From positions 31,984,230-32,048,229 of the forward strand of contig OY979716.1 of assembly GCA_963855995.1 (NCBI GenBank): DNA of 64,000 nt. The letters run 5' to 3'. Shown in pieces: positions 26,101 to 37,173 of the stretch. Position numbers and translations under genes: made by a program. The notes beneath the pieces are model-generated. The model did no database searches. It worked only from the letters and a program-made list of their open reading frames with translations, and was not told the origin of the DNA. The first letter of the stretch is position 1; the number at the start of each line of letters is the position of its first letter. This stretch comes from Muricea muricata. Taxonomy: Eukaryota > Cnidaria > Anthozoa > Malacalcyonacea > Plexauridae.

Positions 26101-27790
26101 ATGTTAGATCTTCGCACAAAATTACTCAATATCATTACTCATTACAAGAATTGCATACGACGACCTGTGTAGTTCAAGTCTGCCTTAACTGTTCGCCACC
26201 ATTGAAATCACATGAGACAGGTTCAGATCTGACTTCTACCACCAGTGTGCATAACTTAAATGATCACCATCCAATCAGTTTCGCTATATAAATCTATCCG
26301 ATTAACCAATTACATACATGCACTCTGAACAACGCCATATTAATAAACCGGCACAACAGGCGAAAATTCTCAAAGAGAGAGACGTCTGGTATATCATGCT
26401 TCAACCACAATATGCCTGACGATAACCACAATATTTTTTGCTCAGCTTTCTATAGCTCCATGGTAAATTCGTTTGTTCATGTTGTGATGTATACCTACTA
26501 CGGTTTGAGTGTGTTTCCTTCACTTCGAAGTTATTTGTGGTGGAAACGTTACCTCACACAACTTCAACTGGTAAGAATTTTATATAGAACATTATTGTGT
26601 ACCGCGTTGAACTAAACTTAGATAGAACCATTTAACATATAATACAGAGTGTGAAACTGAAAAATATTCAGTAAGAACTAAGAACATTATTCTGACTACA
26701 CTGTTAACTTCAAGGAGTTAATTTAAATCTGGAGACTAGGATTTAGCTCATTTCAACCTGGCTAATATTACTCCAAATGTTAAGATAAATTAGGTTCAAA
26801 TTAACTCCAGTACAGTTAAAATAACTCTGTGAATTAACAGTGTGGTAAAGATATCGATGAATTGAACGTTTGAGTGAACTGTTTGTCAAATGCTGACAGG
26901 GTTATACTTGATTACTGTCACAATGTGCTATCGTATTATTGTTAACATTCTGTTTTATTTTGTCAAAAGCTAAAATTAGTGTCAATAATACCTTGTTTGC
27001 TTTAATACCAGTAAGAATCAGGTAAAATAATCAGGTAAAATTTTCGTGAAGGATTGCTTTGTTATAAGACAGATTATAAAAGTATTTTATTTTGATGTCT
27101 CAGTCAAAATGGCCGTATGTAGCTAATTGAACCTGCTATACTATTAATAATAGTTTACATGCAATAATAATTTAGCGTGACCCGCCAGACGATTTAGTCC
27201 CGCTATGCCAATATTTTCGTGTTGATTGACTGTAGAAACAATCAAAATCGAAAGAAATGAACAATTATACTGTAGTAATTTGTAATTGGCGTAACAGAAA
27301 TAAATTTTAGGCTGGCTATATCACTAAATACAGCAGCAAATTGTATCCCGCGCATAAATAGTTATACGCACTGTACGACAGTAAAATTTGTAGAAACACA
27401 ACGTAGATTTGTCGCAAAGCTTTACATCGGTAAGGTGGGATCAAATCAAGGTGTATACCAGCCCGCCGCCTATAAACTTTGCACAGTACTGGTAGTATAT
27501 TCACAATGCAAACTTACAAAGAACTTATTAGCTTTACGTTTGACATGTAGGTCCAGTTTCTGTCCTATGTCATTCAAGCAGTCCTAGCTCTTTATGACGA
27601 CTGCGGGTTTCCTCGCTGGGTGAGTTATGGAATGATGATGTACATGGTCACCATGATCTCCTTATTTGGAAACTTTTACTTCAAAACGTACCAAAATGCA
27701 AGACGTAAACAACAAGAGAATCGCGACGAGGGCAATGGTATTTTACTAAATGGGGTAGTCCAAAATGAAAGCCAGAAGAAATTAAATTGA
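14174..27790 (+). CDS. elovl4-like: Very-long-chain fatty-acid elongase, ELOVL4-like, copy A (7 coding exons)
   Basis: This is an ER membrane condensing enzyme that adds two carbons from malonyl-CoA to long acyl-CoAs. Coding exons: 14174-14231, 20152-20339, 21092-21172, 22076-22132, 22709-22823, 26446-26570 and 27551-27790 (TGA 27788-27790), with GT-AG borders and matching phases; total 287 aa. Family motifs are in order: KYFEMLDT (KxxExxDT), the His box [16 protein letters not shown] and TQLQL. Gln five residues before the His box is typical of elongases acting on polyunsaturated acyl chains. [12 protein letters not shown] and YLWWKRYLT resemble ELOVL4 more than ELOVL2/5. The C terminus KKLN fits a KKxx ER-retrieval signal. 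Exon 1 was found by homology to copy B: 58 nt, MDSVV start, phase 1. Intron 1 is 5.9 kb and filled with repeats. An acceptor just before exon 1 points to a 5' UTR exon. Confidence 0.92.
14617..14766. mobile_element. hAT-like MITE, copy 1
   Basis: 150 bp in intron 1 of ELOVL-A. The ends are CAGTAGTGTACCCAGC and the complement of CAGTGGCGTAGCC. Flanks GTTAGTGC (14609-14616) and ATTAGTGC (14767-14774) are an 8 bp target duplication with one mismatch. It shares ends and the inner CGACAATTTAGTCC block with the copies at 27176, 51178, 54393 and 61939. Confidence 0.8.
15384..15669. mobile_element. MITE with ~50 bp inverted repeats
   Basis: The left end contains AGGGTGTATCAATAAAACGT and then AGACCCTTTGAAGTAGCCG. 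The right end is the complement, ending TATACGCCCTTTA. Non-coding. Confidence 0.75.
15820..15999. mobile_element. MITE flanked by TTAA
   Basis: The ends are GGCTGATTTCCATTCAG and its complement (CTGAATGGAAATCCGCC). The inner arms include AGCGAGCGCTTTCTTTTGAA-type sequence and complement. TTAA lies on both sides (15816-15819 and 16000-16003), which fits piggyBac- or Kolobok-type insertion. Similar GGC-TTTCCA ends occur at 28686 and 51346. Confidence 0.75.
16570..16875. repeat. Region of imperfect CAAGTTGTT/AACAACTTG repeats
   Basis: Short AACAAGTTGT-type and TTGTTGACA-type words recur on both strands, and the two edges (GTTGACAAGATGTCTTCGC and GCGAAGACAACTTGTTGAC) are inverted relative to each other. 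It is probably a decayed inverted-repeat element. Confidence 0.45.
17241..18497. repeat. Tandem repeat, unit about 0.3-0.5 kb, 2.7 copies
   Basis: Unit 1 runs 17241-17740, unit 2 runs 17741-18172 and unit 3 runs 18173-18497, lacking the first ~170 bp of the unit. Shared blocks in order include CATTGTAAATGTCATGTTCA, TTCAAGCACCC, GATTTTCTGATGTCC, GGGTGATTAT, GTGATACTGATACTGTGC, TTCTTGTCATCAAA and AATTTTGTAGAAACA. The units diverge by scattered substitutions and deletions, so the duplication is not recent. It lies in ELOVL-A intron 1 and has no coding potential. Confidence 0.85.
18543..18661. mobile_element. Palindromic MITE
   Basis: 119 bp near-perfect palindrome: AAATAACGCCATGTGTAT at the left is mirrored by ATACACATGGCGTTATTT at the right, with TGATATCTCTACTCTGTGAT inside. 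It lies in intron 1 of ELOVL-A, next to the tandem repeat. Confidence 0.8.
19262..19590. mobile_element. Nested MITEs: one inverted-repeat element inserted in another
   Basis: The inner element (19317-19561) has inverted ends containing CCGGTTGTGTCAAAGGCGTT and its complement with AACCGGCCC. It splits another repeat: the left half ends CATATTCGTGTTCTG and the right half resumes GCCCTACTAATTTCC. Joined, this matches the run at 22195-22250 and 37520-37560. CTG on both sides may be the target duplication. Confidence 0.65.
20360..20690. repeat. Repetitive intronic block with GGAAACACG-type inverted words
   Basis: Just after exon 2 of ELOVL-A the intron has TTTCTATAGACTATGGAAAC followed by several forms of GAAACACG, TCGTGTTCC and GAGTTTCTC in both orientations. 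It looks like a decayed palindromic element. No coding sequence was recognised. Confidence 0.4.
22170..22340. mobile_element. MITE of the GAACGTTAA / CACGTTCTGCCC family
   Basis: The left side GGAACGTTAACTGGAGG, a G-run and TTCATATATTCACGTTCTGC are mirrored by GTCGGGCAGACGTTAACTG and TGAATATGCACTCGCACCCC on the right. Related copies lie at 37483-37654 and (split) 19262-19590. In intron 4 of ELOVL-A. Confidence 0.65.
22866..25885. mobile_element. 3.0 kb element with AGTGCACCTAACCCC inverted repeats and TTAA flanks
   Basis: The left end AGTGCACCTAACCCCAAAA is preceded by TTAA (22862-22865). The right end is its complement, followed by TTAA (25886-25889). The inverted repeats extend, with mismatches, about 95 bp through TTTAGATGATTTTTGGCGAA. 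Weak open frames inside (for example 23056-23313) match no transposase that I recognise. The ends and TTAA target fit piggyBac- or Kolobok-type elements. It fills most of intron 5 of ELOVL-A. Confidence 0.72.
27176..27320. mobile_element. hAT-like MITE, copy 2 (degraded)
   Basis: GACGATTTAGTCCCGCTATG and the following AATATTTTCGTGTTGATTGA match the family at 14617 and 54393, but the terminal CAGTGGCG ends are eroded and no target duplication can be read. It lies in intron 6 of ELOVL-A. Confidence 0.55.
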
Positions 27791-27883
27791 CAATAACAAC
27801 TTTTTGCCTACTTGGCACTTATCTTTAAAGCATATGACACGAAAAAATTTACTGCATTATGCGAACGAAATTAAGTGAAATTT

Positions 27884-27900
27884 TGAAAGTGTAATAAAAG
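27884..27900 (+). promoter_or_regulatory. Possible polyadenylation signal of ELOVL-A
   Basis: An AATAAA hexamer (GTAATAAAAGTG) about 100 bases after the stop codon. Placement fits a short 3' UTR; no transcript evidence. Confidence 0.35.
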
Positions 27901-28685
27901 TGTATTACAAGTTCTTTTATACTTTTTGATGAGTTGAAATTGTTGATGAGTTGTTTGAGTTTAAATTGTTGATGAGTTGTTTGAGTTAGTTTGTTTTTTC
28001 TTTCGTTCCCCAACCAGGAATTTTTTGAAATATTGTGATGATAACTATATAGGTTAAGAACAAACGTAATCCTCTCAGGTACTTTCGAAATCGTCTCCTT
28101 AGGGAAACCTGCATTATAGTGTACAACATTAGCAACATGCAATTAACCGTGACGTTATTAGTGAGTGAACCAAAAATTCAAACTGAAATTTCTCATCAGC
28201 GAAGGGATGGAGTTCAAAAGTGTAAAATAACTTGTATTACAGTTTTATTTAAAGTTCTTTACATAATGCATTAAAAATTTGCGTTGCATATGCATTTTAA
28301 AATGTTCATCTATGGTAACATAAATTATATTAAATGTTAATCTTAATCAAATGTGTATGTTAGTTTGTCAAACATTAATTTGATATGTATCACGGACACA
28401 TTTTCTTGGGGGTGCGCGTATCCCTCCCCCTCACACATATGGCACCCACAAAATATGTTCCACCACCCCCCCCCCCCCCATCACAAAAGTGCAGACCATC
28501 CCATTGACCGAAACTGGAATAGAATATATTCAGAATATGTACTTGTTGGTTGATTTTGCAAGGTTGCAAACAGGTTGAAAATGTTCTTTGACCTTGCACT
28601 AATTGTAGCACCCACTCCCCCATGTATTTTAACCTCCCACCGCGAACGAAAATATGAAAATCCGTCCCTGGTATGTATCAATTAA
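27901..28685. other. Intergenic, no gene seen
   Basis: AT-rich sequence after ELOVL-A with a short duplicated block (GATGAGTTGTTTGAGTT, near 27950-27985) and a C-run at about 28463-28480 inside a decayed repeat. Nothing coding was recognised. Confidence 0.5.
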
Positions 28686-28820
28686 GGCGGTTTTCCACCA
28701 AATGCAATTTTGCGCGCGGAGCGGAATTTTTCAAAATTCACTTTGTAAGCTCTCAGGCAGAAAAAGACAATGAAAAATTCCGTTTCGCGCGCAAAATTCC
28801 ATGTATTGCAAAACGGCCTT
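28686..28820. mobile_element. MITE with GGCGGTTTTCCACC ends
   Basis: The left end GGCGGTTTTCCACCAAATGC follows TTAA (28682-28685). The inner arms AATTTTGCGCGCGGAGCGGA and their complement (TCCGTTTCGCGCGCAAAATT) form a long hairpin; the right end is GCAAAACGGCC. It resembles the TTAA-flanked elements at 15820 and 51346. Confidence 0.65.
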
Positions 28821-29202
28821 CGTATGAACTTAGAGTGAGGAATCCTGGAATAATGACCACATAATATTTCACCGAATCCAACAAACGGAGGGTCTATAAA
28901 TTATATTGTGCTGTATATAACTATATATTATAATTATAATTATACTGATATTTAATCTTTTGTAAATTGGGCATAATGTTTTTATCTACCTTTGTCAACA
29001 CGACGCATCATCGGCGCATTGTTTTGTAGCAGTTTGTATTTTGTCTTGAAATTAAGACAATTATCATGAATAAAAATTTAAACCTCTTTAGATTTTTTAA
29101 GAAAGTCGATAGGTTTCTAATTCGTGTTGGTGAAACACGAAAAACAGTACTTAAACATAGTTTTATACCATGTATTGGGTATCTTCTAGTTTGAGTTATG
29201 TA

Positions 29203-29336
29203 CATAGACCTTATGCATAAGTCGTGATCCGGGCCGTGTTCCTAGGAAACAGGAATTTAGGCATTGTCATTGGTCACTGTTTGCTACAAGTTTGCTACAC
29301 TGATGGCCCGGATCACGGCTTATGGATAAGGTCTAT
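29203..29336. mobile_element. Palindromic MITE
   Basis: ATAGACCTTATGCATAAGTC, then GTGATCCGGGCC, is mirrored by GGCCCGGATCACGGC and TTATGGATAAGGTCTAT. 134 bp, non-coding. Confidence 0.75.
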
Positions 29337-32300
29337 AGGTATCTCATATACACTACTAGCGCATCTGTATGCCAAAAAGTGAAGCCAAAAAACTCTGCGG
29401 TATCTCCTCATAACAATAGGCGGCGGCCATATTGGCCGTTCCCGCTCATCAAAAAAATGCTATAAAAAACACTATACGTTTCTGCATTTTTGTATCAAAT
29501 AATTTTTAGCTACATAAAAGAGGACTTATTTTGAACTTTGTCCATTTCCGCAATACAAAATACACAAATTATCATGTTCTGTGGGAACGACCAGCGCCTG
29601 CGATTTGGCTTCAATTTTCACCTGCCCACAGATTGGGATGCACCATCTAGGGTATATGAGATATCTATGGTTATGTACTACCTATTCAGAAGTTTGATTT
29701 TCGTACTAACCTTCGACTCGATTTTTGTCCCTCGATCTCGACTTGCAACCCTCGACATTCAATGGGGACATCACTCCAATGCATTGTGATCTTTTCAGAG
29801 TAAAAAGTTTACGATTTTAAAAAATACTATTCTGTCATACTAACGTTGACAGCACGGTCTTAATAGTACTCGAAACGGTACAGTTTCCTTCACCAACGGA
29901 AACAATAAAGTAAAAATCCAGTGCTAGCTTCCCCACAAAGGGCCTTCGCTCGAAACGTCGTCGATTTTTAATTTACCGTTTCAGGTAGTGAAAGAACACA
30001 TACTTCTCGTGTATAATGTATAAATTTGAAATTGCCCTGGGTAGACCACAGTTCAAAATTGAAGATGGCGTTGCTATTGGTGAAAAACTAAATTACGGAA
30101 CAAAACCGTAGCAAGTTCAATAATTGGGTAATAATTCCATGTTCTCAGTACGCGAAATTAAATCTTAATCCAAGCCCAAGATCTAATCAAATCCTTAAAT
30201 CTTCAATCCATCAAAGTTAAAAACATGACAAATAAAACGTTAGCTAGGGCTTGGATTTAGATTTATATTCGCCAGGCTAAGAACATGGAATTATTACCAA
30301 TAATTGTGGGGGTGGAGCTCATTTTCATATTGTACAGAACACAAATAACCCAATATGAAGCCTCACCATCCCTAATTATTGAGCTTGCCACATCATTGCG
30401 GGAAAGTTTCACAATTTTGACCAAATATAGTTTCTTGTCTAAAGAAAAAGGATTAGCTTTCATGGGACTACCCAAACTCGTTTCCAGGGCCCTGGGACGA
30501 GGTGAGGGTGAACGGAAATTATTTTCTTTTTCTTTTGTGTTGTTTATGTTATTTGTTTTCTTGACGGCACTAATGGCGGTTTGCCTTATCGTCTACCAAT
30601 CCTGGTTTGCATGGTCTGCGAACGCAGACTGTCTCCCAGCTGCCTCCCCCCCCTGGAAGCGAAGAGAGCCATTTTCGTTGCTTCGAAAATAACAGACAAG
30701 TACTTGTACGCCCTACCCTTTTGTTGTTAATGATGCCTCTGTAATTGGAAACATATTTCAATTTTCCAAGCAAAAAATGTTGCGTGACTTTGTGATTGCG
30801 AGGCATGTTACGGTTACACCTAGCGTCGCTAGAAGATACTGAGGCAAGTTGCATAGTGTAACAGCACCTTGAGTCAACGTTTCAAGCGGAGGCTCTTGTT
30901 AGTCAATTGCACATTTGCACTCGTGATTAATATAGGATATTTTATAACCTGTGAAGGCAAAAATAGATTTATTACTAACTTCGGTCACTATAAATCACTT
31001 TTTTTGTCGCTTCGGATAGGAAAAGATTATATAAATAATAGATTCACTACAAAATTTCTAACGAAGAGCCTTTGCTCGAGAAGTATTTCTGCTTGCATCG
31101 TTCCAGGCAGTGAATTATGGTTTAGACATCCTATGTTTTCCATAACGAAGCAGCATCTGTTGACCAGTCGATATAATATTAATTGATCCATGGCCTCCTC
31201 ATCATGCGTGGTGTGTCGCAGAGACGCACGTTTTGTCCAATTGAAAAGCAGAGAAATTGAACCTTGACACTCATTCAAATATAAAGACCGACAAACATTA
31301 AGTCAACAAGTCATAGCTAGGTTATAAAGTATAAATTCATTACCGTACCTGCGAATATACGTTCCAGATCTGAGATAAAGTTTATTCTTAATAGAGGTAT
31401 GTTGTATATAACCTTTGGGCCGGCTTTGTAATTTACAAAATTTTTTGTAAGTTGTTATCATGCAAACCGCGGTAGCATATGTCTACACAATTATACATTA
31501 GGCGCCAAATTGTGAGCTCGAATGCATGCATAGTTATGTTGTTAAGCGGCTATAGGCAACAATAATATGTTTCCTGGTTGTCATTTTCTGGGATGCAGGT
31601 CTAGTTTTGTGAGATTATTTTTGCTGACATGCATGAACATGACTAAACTAAAATTTTATAGTCTTAGTCTGACATTATAGATTAGATAGATAGGCAGTCT
31701 TAGGTTTGAATCGTCCTTAATATCGTTTATAACGTGCATCGGTTTACTTTAATGTGATTAACGTAAGAAGAAGTTATTTCGCTTGGCACGTTTGCAAACT
31801 TGAATTCCTTGCGTTGTAAAGCGTCTTCTGCAGCGCTGTTGTGCGATTAGAATGACGGCTGGCCTCCCACAGGTGTTTTAATTATTTATTTCCTAGCTAA
31901 TATTACAATTTCCGACATGGACAAGAGCTTTTTTATTTGCCTGTTAAGGAGACTGTACGAGACTTGGGCTGGGTCCGTCTGTAGTTACCACGAAAGTAAA
32001 AATATGTACAAGTAGAATCACAACTGGAACTGGCCTAATAATAAATCATTTCTTGTACTGCATAACGCCTATATGTTGCCAAATTCGTGATACGTCAAAT
32101 GACGCCACATAAAATTTCGGGGGGAATTTGCATTGCAGATTATAGTTATTATAAATCATTTAATTTGATGAGACAGATACGTATACACAGGATCAGTAAA
32201 TGATGGGTAAATTTTAAGAGATTCTATAAACTTGTAAATAATCGTAGCAATTTTCTCATGGGGGATCATGTTACTCAGAATAGGGACAAAATATTAAAAA

Positions 32301-33084
32301 TTTGGAGTACCCTAATACCCTGGTCTGAAGCGCTCTCGCCGTGAACGGAATGGCTACGACAGTAACTCAAAGTGGTATTTGTTGCAATCTAATGAGGAAA
32401 TTTTTAGCGCGATAAGCAAAAAGTTAAAGTTCATTTGCACAAATCTTCATAATTCGATGGAAGGTATTTCAATGCATTATATATTTATCATTTTGGCAGA
32501 AAATATGTACATTATACAATCATTTAGACACAAATAATATTTCTGTAACCAATAGCCATTTCTCTCTATACTATGGGTGCTACTATCACTTCAAAATCAA
32601 TTTTTGTTCGGGTATGTGAAAAAGTAGCCTTGAGCCAGCAACATATATTTGACATCTATTGACTGATGCTGGGGGGGGTGAGACAGTATGTTTTGTGGAC
32701 CCGAGACTGTGATTGGCCCCTGAACTCAAAGACGCCAATCAAGTGGTCAGTTTACAAACCGAATTCTGAAATGAACAAACTTACGAACACAACGAACCTC
32801 CGAACGCAACGAGTTTCGGAATATTACAATGAAAAGTTAATTAACTGAAATCCACGATGATAAAGTGGGAGAGGGCAATGAAAGGTTTAGGATGGTTCGG
32901 GGGTGTGATCTCTAGGATAATTCGGGCGTGTGGATTTTGAAACTGTAATTTTGGTAACTTTGCAGGATTTGGTAACCCGATTGCCCAGTAGCGGCGGGCA
33001 GGAATTTTCATATACTGACTACAGGAAACTAATATACTATAGTATTATACTTTTGCAAATGCTTTACTTTGATAGGCTCTTCTA
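29337..33084. other. Intergenic stretch with small dispersed repeats
   Basis: No gene recognised. At 29938-29990 lies a copy of the AAGGGCCTTCGCTCGAAACG repeat; at 31058-31115 a more diverged copy (CGAAGAGCCTTTGCTCGAGA); both share the nearby TTTCAGGTAGTG-type end. At 30230-30300 lies a copy of the repeat that surrounds the telomere-like tract at 5459. Open frames in this part (for example 30285-30692) show no domain and are taken as chance. Confidence 0.5.
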
Positions 33085-35500
33085 CTCGCTATCAATTCCT
33101 CAATAGATAGCAAGCAGCGATTCAAGCATCATTTTCATTGAGATTTTTTGTAATAAAATTGCTTTAAAATCAATTTTCTTGTTGAATATGACATGTTGGA
33201 TCTCTCATTCTACTAAAACAGTTGGATTACTCGCTTTCGATTTTTAAAAAATAACAGTTGATTTGGGCTTCCCCCTCATCAACTATCACCTCAATTCATA
33301 GAAATCTCGAGCTAAAAGTCTAATTGTTAAATAGAACTATTAATTGTAATGTAGCTCGAGATTTCTGTGTGGGGACAGTTACTGAGAGTCTTGTCTAAAA
33401 GTACACACGAATGACCCCGAGTGACCACAAATGACCACGAGTGACCACGAATGACCACGAGTGACCACGAATGACCACGAGTGACCACCAAAGTAACCCA
33501 TTATTGAGGGACCAGCTGATAATATTTTTGGCTTATGTGGGCAAAAATGCGGAAAATCTACTTGAACCCAAAATAATTTTTAAAGTTTGAAAAGAACTAG
33601 TTGGAATCTGTTTGGTTGCATAATTGGCTTAATTTTTTTCACCACTGAACGATAAAAACGTAGACCGAAGAACCAGAAGATGAGATGATCGGACTGGACA
33701 ATTTTTATTTAGTCCAGATTCCCCTAGCATCTACTATCATCCTCCTTGTGCCCACATTACGAAAAAGAATCCTGTCTTCACTGGTATTGTAACTGTCGAT
33801 CGTTACACGTGCGAACGCCTGACCGAAGAGCAACGGCAGTACGTGGCCACATTTGATTTAAAAATTCAAGTTTTGTAATGTGAACTTACGTTTTTATAGG
33901 GTTACTCTATATAAAGTTGAAGTGCGCAAGCGAGAATTTTGAATTTCCAGCGTTTCAAGTAATCTAAGAAAATTTGAATTATAATTGTTATTATGTAAAG
34001 CAATAAAATCAAAGCTTTTCTTAAGAAAACTGATTTGTGGTTCCGATGCGACGTGATGTCCTGAAATTCAAGGACCTACAATTTTGGACAAAATTGTTGA
34101 GACACATGAGCGATCATTCAACTTCAACACCTAATCAATGCAATCTATGCATAATTACGTCAATGAGGAGAAACACTCTCAAGAATTGTAAGCCAATGGT
34201 CTTGCGTCTTTTATTGATGAAAGCGAGGTTCCTAAGCCAAAATGGTTTCGGTGACGTGATTATCAAAAGGGTGTTCAGTGATTGCTGTACGAAAAGTTCC
34301 CGCCTTTAGCTTTTTAGTAATATGGCTGTGATCCCCTATCCGCTTTTCGCCATTCGTTACCCGCATTTCGTTGCTTGCAATCCTCTACAAGTTGGGTTTT
34401 ATATGTAGTCGGCCGGCCGAGTTTTGAAATACATCGTTTGATGGCAACTTTGTGTTAGAAAAGTACATTCGCGATATTTGTCTTTGTATTGCTTGTGTGA
34501 TATAGGTTTGGGGTGTTACTAAGTCTAATTCGGGATTTGTATGGGAAAAATCGAGAGACTGTGGCTATCTACTATTAAATTGTATTACAGCAAAAAATGT
34601 AAAATTTTATATTACACAATAGTAAAAACGACTGCTAGCATCAAAAAGATCAGAGAAAACTGCATATAAGACTCTTAAACCGTTTTTTTATTCTCCCAAT
34701 AGTTCTCAAGTTATTTGTTCTCAAACCCTCATTTTTAAGCTAGTTCCCAGTTTTTATTGTGCGATTTCGGGTCAATTTTCCCCTTTAAAACACAAATAAC
34801 ACGAAAACTATTTGAAGGATAAAAAAACTGTTTAAGAGTCTTATATGCAGGTTTTTGTGCTCTTTCTGATGATGCCAGTCGTTTTTTCTTATCGTTGAGC
34901 ACGAAATTTCATATTTTTTACTGTAATACAATTTAATAGTAGATAGTCACAATCTCTCGATTTCCCCCATAAAAATCCCGAATCAGCCTTGGTAACAACC
35001 CAAACCTTGCTAACTAGACTATAACCTATATCTTTCCACTTGTTACCGGCTTCTAACACGAAGTTGCCATCAAGCTGTTTTAGAAGCACTTTTTGATATC
35101 GTGGCCGGCCGACTAATGTGTTCGGTGTATAAATATTTTTTATTGCGCGAAACGCGGAAGTAATATTCGTGGGTCATTTGTGGTCACTTGTGGTCATTCG
35201 TGGTCACTCGTAGTCATTCGTGGTCACTCGTGGTCATTCGTGGTCATTCGTGGTCACTCGTGGTCATTCGAGGTCACTCGTGGTCACTCGTGGTCATTCG
35301 TGTGTTCTTTTAGACAAGATCGTTACTGAGGGCGAAGCCCGAGTCAACTATCCGCGCATAGAAACTGAAAAAGAGTAATCTAAATGCTAAGTAGAATCTC
35401 AGATAAAAAAAAATTATTTTGTTCCTTTTTTGTGCATTTTGTTCCTATCGGGAGTAGATAGCGATTTTAATAGCTAATCAAATGATAGCATTTGCAATAG
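33085..35500. repeat. Older palindromic element, interrupted by a Mutator-like insertion
   Basis: Outside the inserted element (33387-35321), left-arm blocks such as CTCTCATTCTACTAAAACAG and GGATTACTCGC, then GGGCTTCCCCCTCATCAACT, pair with right-arm blocks GGGCGAAGCCCGAGTCAACT and GAGTAATCTAAATGCTAAGT. A hairpin CTCGAGATTTCT/AGAAATCTCGAG lies at 33300-33365. The right arm is cut by the insertion at 33386/35322. Confidence 0.6.
33387..35321. mobile_element. Mutator-like non-autonomous element with 9 bp target duplication and minisatellite ends
   Basis: 1,935 bp. The direct repeat GTTACTGAG flanks it at 33378-33386 and 35322-35330. Ends read TCTTGTCTAAAAGTACACAC (left) and GTGTGTTCTTTTAGACAAGA (right), inverted. 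Just inside each end is an array of GAATGACCACGAGTGACCAC-type units (left 33405-33488) or its complement (right 35165-35305). A further palindrome lies at 34406-35113, with arms marked by GTCGGCCGGCC and GGCCGGCCGAC. The 9 bp duplication and long structured ends suggest the Mutator superfamily. No transposase is present. Confidence 0.78.
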
Positions 35501-35765
35501 TATGCCAGTTTGATGCCATTAATATCTACATAAGTACAAGACAACCAGTTGGCAGTAAAAACCGTGCACAAATTTATCCGCTCTTTTTCAATGTTGCAGC
35601 TTTTATGAATATTTAACAGTATGATTCGATTATGTAGTTATTTACTTCCAAATGATATGTATAAATATGTGGTTGTTTCAGGCTGCCTCAATAACTGAGT
35701 ATGCTGTTTATGTGAATAAAAATTAAAATAAAACTATTATGATGTACTATATGGCTATTTGTTAA

Positions 35766-36272
35766 AGGGAAATGGCAACAAAAATTTTTATTGTCTCATT
35801 TGAAAGAGACTCTAAAATAATATACACAAGTCTTTCACAAAATTTTTATGTCTGTTTTACTTTAGGAGATATTGTCACCTGAATAATCGAACTGTCCGCC
35901 ATCTTGGATTAATTTTTAACCTCATTAACAATGTTTTGGTGACGTCACAACAGGGATAGGCCACTCAAAGCTTCTCCTAAATATTTACCACCAATAAAAT
36001 ATTTGTGAAACCTTTTCAGTTCGTGCTGAAATCCGAACTACTTACCATGTGTGTGGTTAATGGAGAAGATTCATCATTATGTCGCAAGAAAAAAAAATTG
36101 CGTGACCCCAGTTGTGACGTATCATGCATATCTACAAATATCCAAGATGGCAGACAACTAAAGATTTCAAGTCAAAATATCTCAAGAAATAAGGCAGATA
36201 TACAAATTCTGTAATAGACTTCTATATATTGTTTTGGAGTCTCTTTCAAATAAGACGATAAAAAATTTTGTA
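35766..36272. mobile_element. TTAA-flanked MITE (AGGGAAATGGCAACAAAA family), 3' end eroded
   Basis: TTAA at 35762-35765 precedes AGGGAAATGGCAACAAAAAT. The body, including AGAGACTCTAAAATAATA, CCGCCATCTTGGATTAA and GGTGACGTCACAAC, matches 61329-61846 along its whole length in the same orientation. The terminal ~20 bases on the right are lost. Confidence 0.78.
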
Positions 36273-36735
36273 AATATGATTGATTCACTTCGTAATATCA
36301 AAATTCTCGTTGCCTGCGAGGGGTGTAGAACGTCACTGGCAAAAAAATTGTGTGCAATATACCTAGTTATTGTATTGTAATATTTACAAGTGTACTGTGT
36401 ACCTGTCAAAGAGACAAAGACCATAGTTTAGTGGTCGATAGCTTGTCGGCAATAAATTATTTTTTGGTCAGTGAACCTCTCGACTCATTTTGTAAAATTG
36501 ATGTTTATGAATGTTTATGAATATATTGGCATTGTGATAGTTTTACCCTATACACATAAAATACTTGAATATATTATTCTGGGCAACTGCAAATGTTTTG
36601 AAAAGTATGTGTGCATGTATACAAACTGCGCACAAATCTGTACACACATTTCTCTCGTCGAATCATACTGTTGAAGCATTAATACGTAAGCAAGCCATTA
36701 CAAAGTCTGAAAAATTGAAAAAGATCGGGTGCAGA

Positions 36736-37173
36736 AACATAGAGATTATAAATAACACTAGAGGGGACATCGAGGGTAAAATTTGGGAGCGCGGCGATTG
36801 GGGGGCAAATTCAAGTCCCGGATGTTCACTCATTCACGATTTCCCAGGCAAAAAAGTCATTTTAGACGAGTTTTTCTGCTTTTTAAAATGTTTTTCCTCG
36901 TAAAAATATTGAAAATATCATTTCAGATTGTCTAAAATAGTAAAAACAATTGAAAAAGTACTATTTTGCTAACAAAACCGGCAAAACGACCTCAAGAACA
37001 ACGAGGAAAAAATTCTGCAATTGCTAGGTGGTTGCTAGGGAAGCATTAGCTCAGCCGATAAGCGCCTGGCCCAGCATCCGGGACTTGAATTTGCCCCCCA
37101 AAAAACGCGTTCCCTTTTTTTAAGTGAAAAAGATTACTATGCCTCCTCTAGTGTTATTTATAATCTCTATGTG
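36736..37173. mobile_element. MITE with ~100 bp inverted repeats
   Basis: ACATAGAGATTATAAATAAC and then ACTAGAGGGGACAT are mirrored at the right. Further in, GGGGGGCAAATTCAAGTCCC at left pairs with GGGACTTGAATTTGCCCCCC at right. Between the arms, AGCATTAGCTCAGCCGATAA resembles a tRNA box A, but no full tRNA fold was found. Confidence 0.7.

Noticed and set aside
30285-30692. 135-codon frame with a hydrophobic middle
   Set aside because: No family motif, low-complexity hydrophobic stretch and repeat-like surroundings; no splice or homology support.
33405-33490. Regular GAATGACCAC/GAGTGACCAC units looked like a CRISPR array
   Set aside because: There are no unique spacers, the alternating units are a simple minisatellite, and a mirrored array closes the same element at 35165-35305.
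37040-37105. tRNA-like sequence (GCATTAGCTCAGCCGATAAG)
   Set aside because: Box A is suggestive, but the box B region belongs to the MITE inverted arm (GGGACTTGAATTTGCC) and a cloverleaf could not be built by eye.
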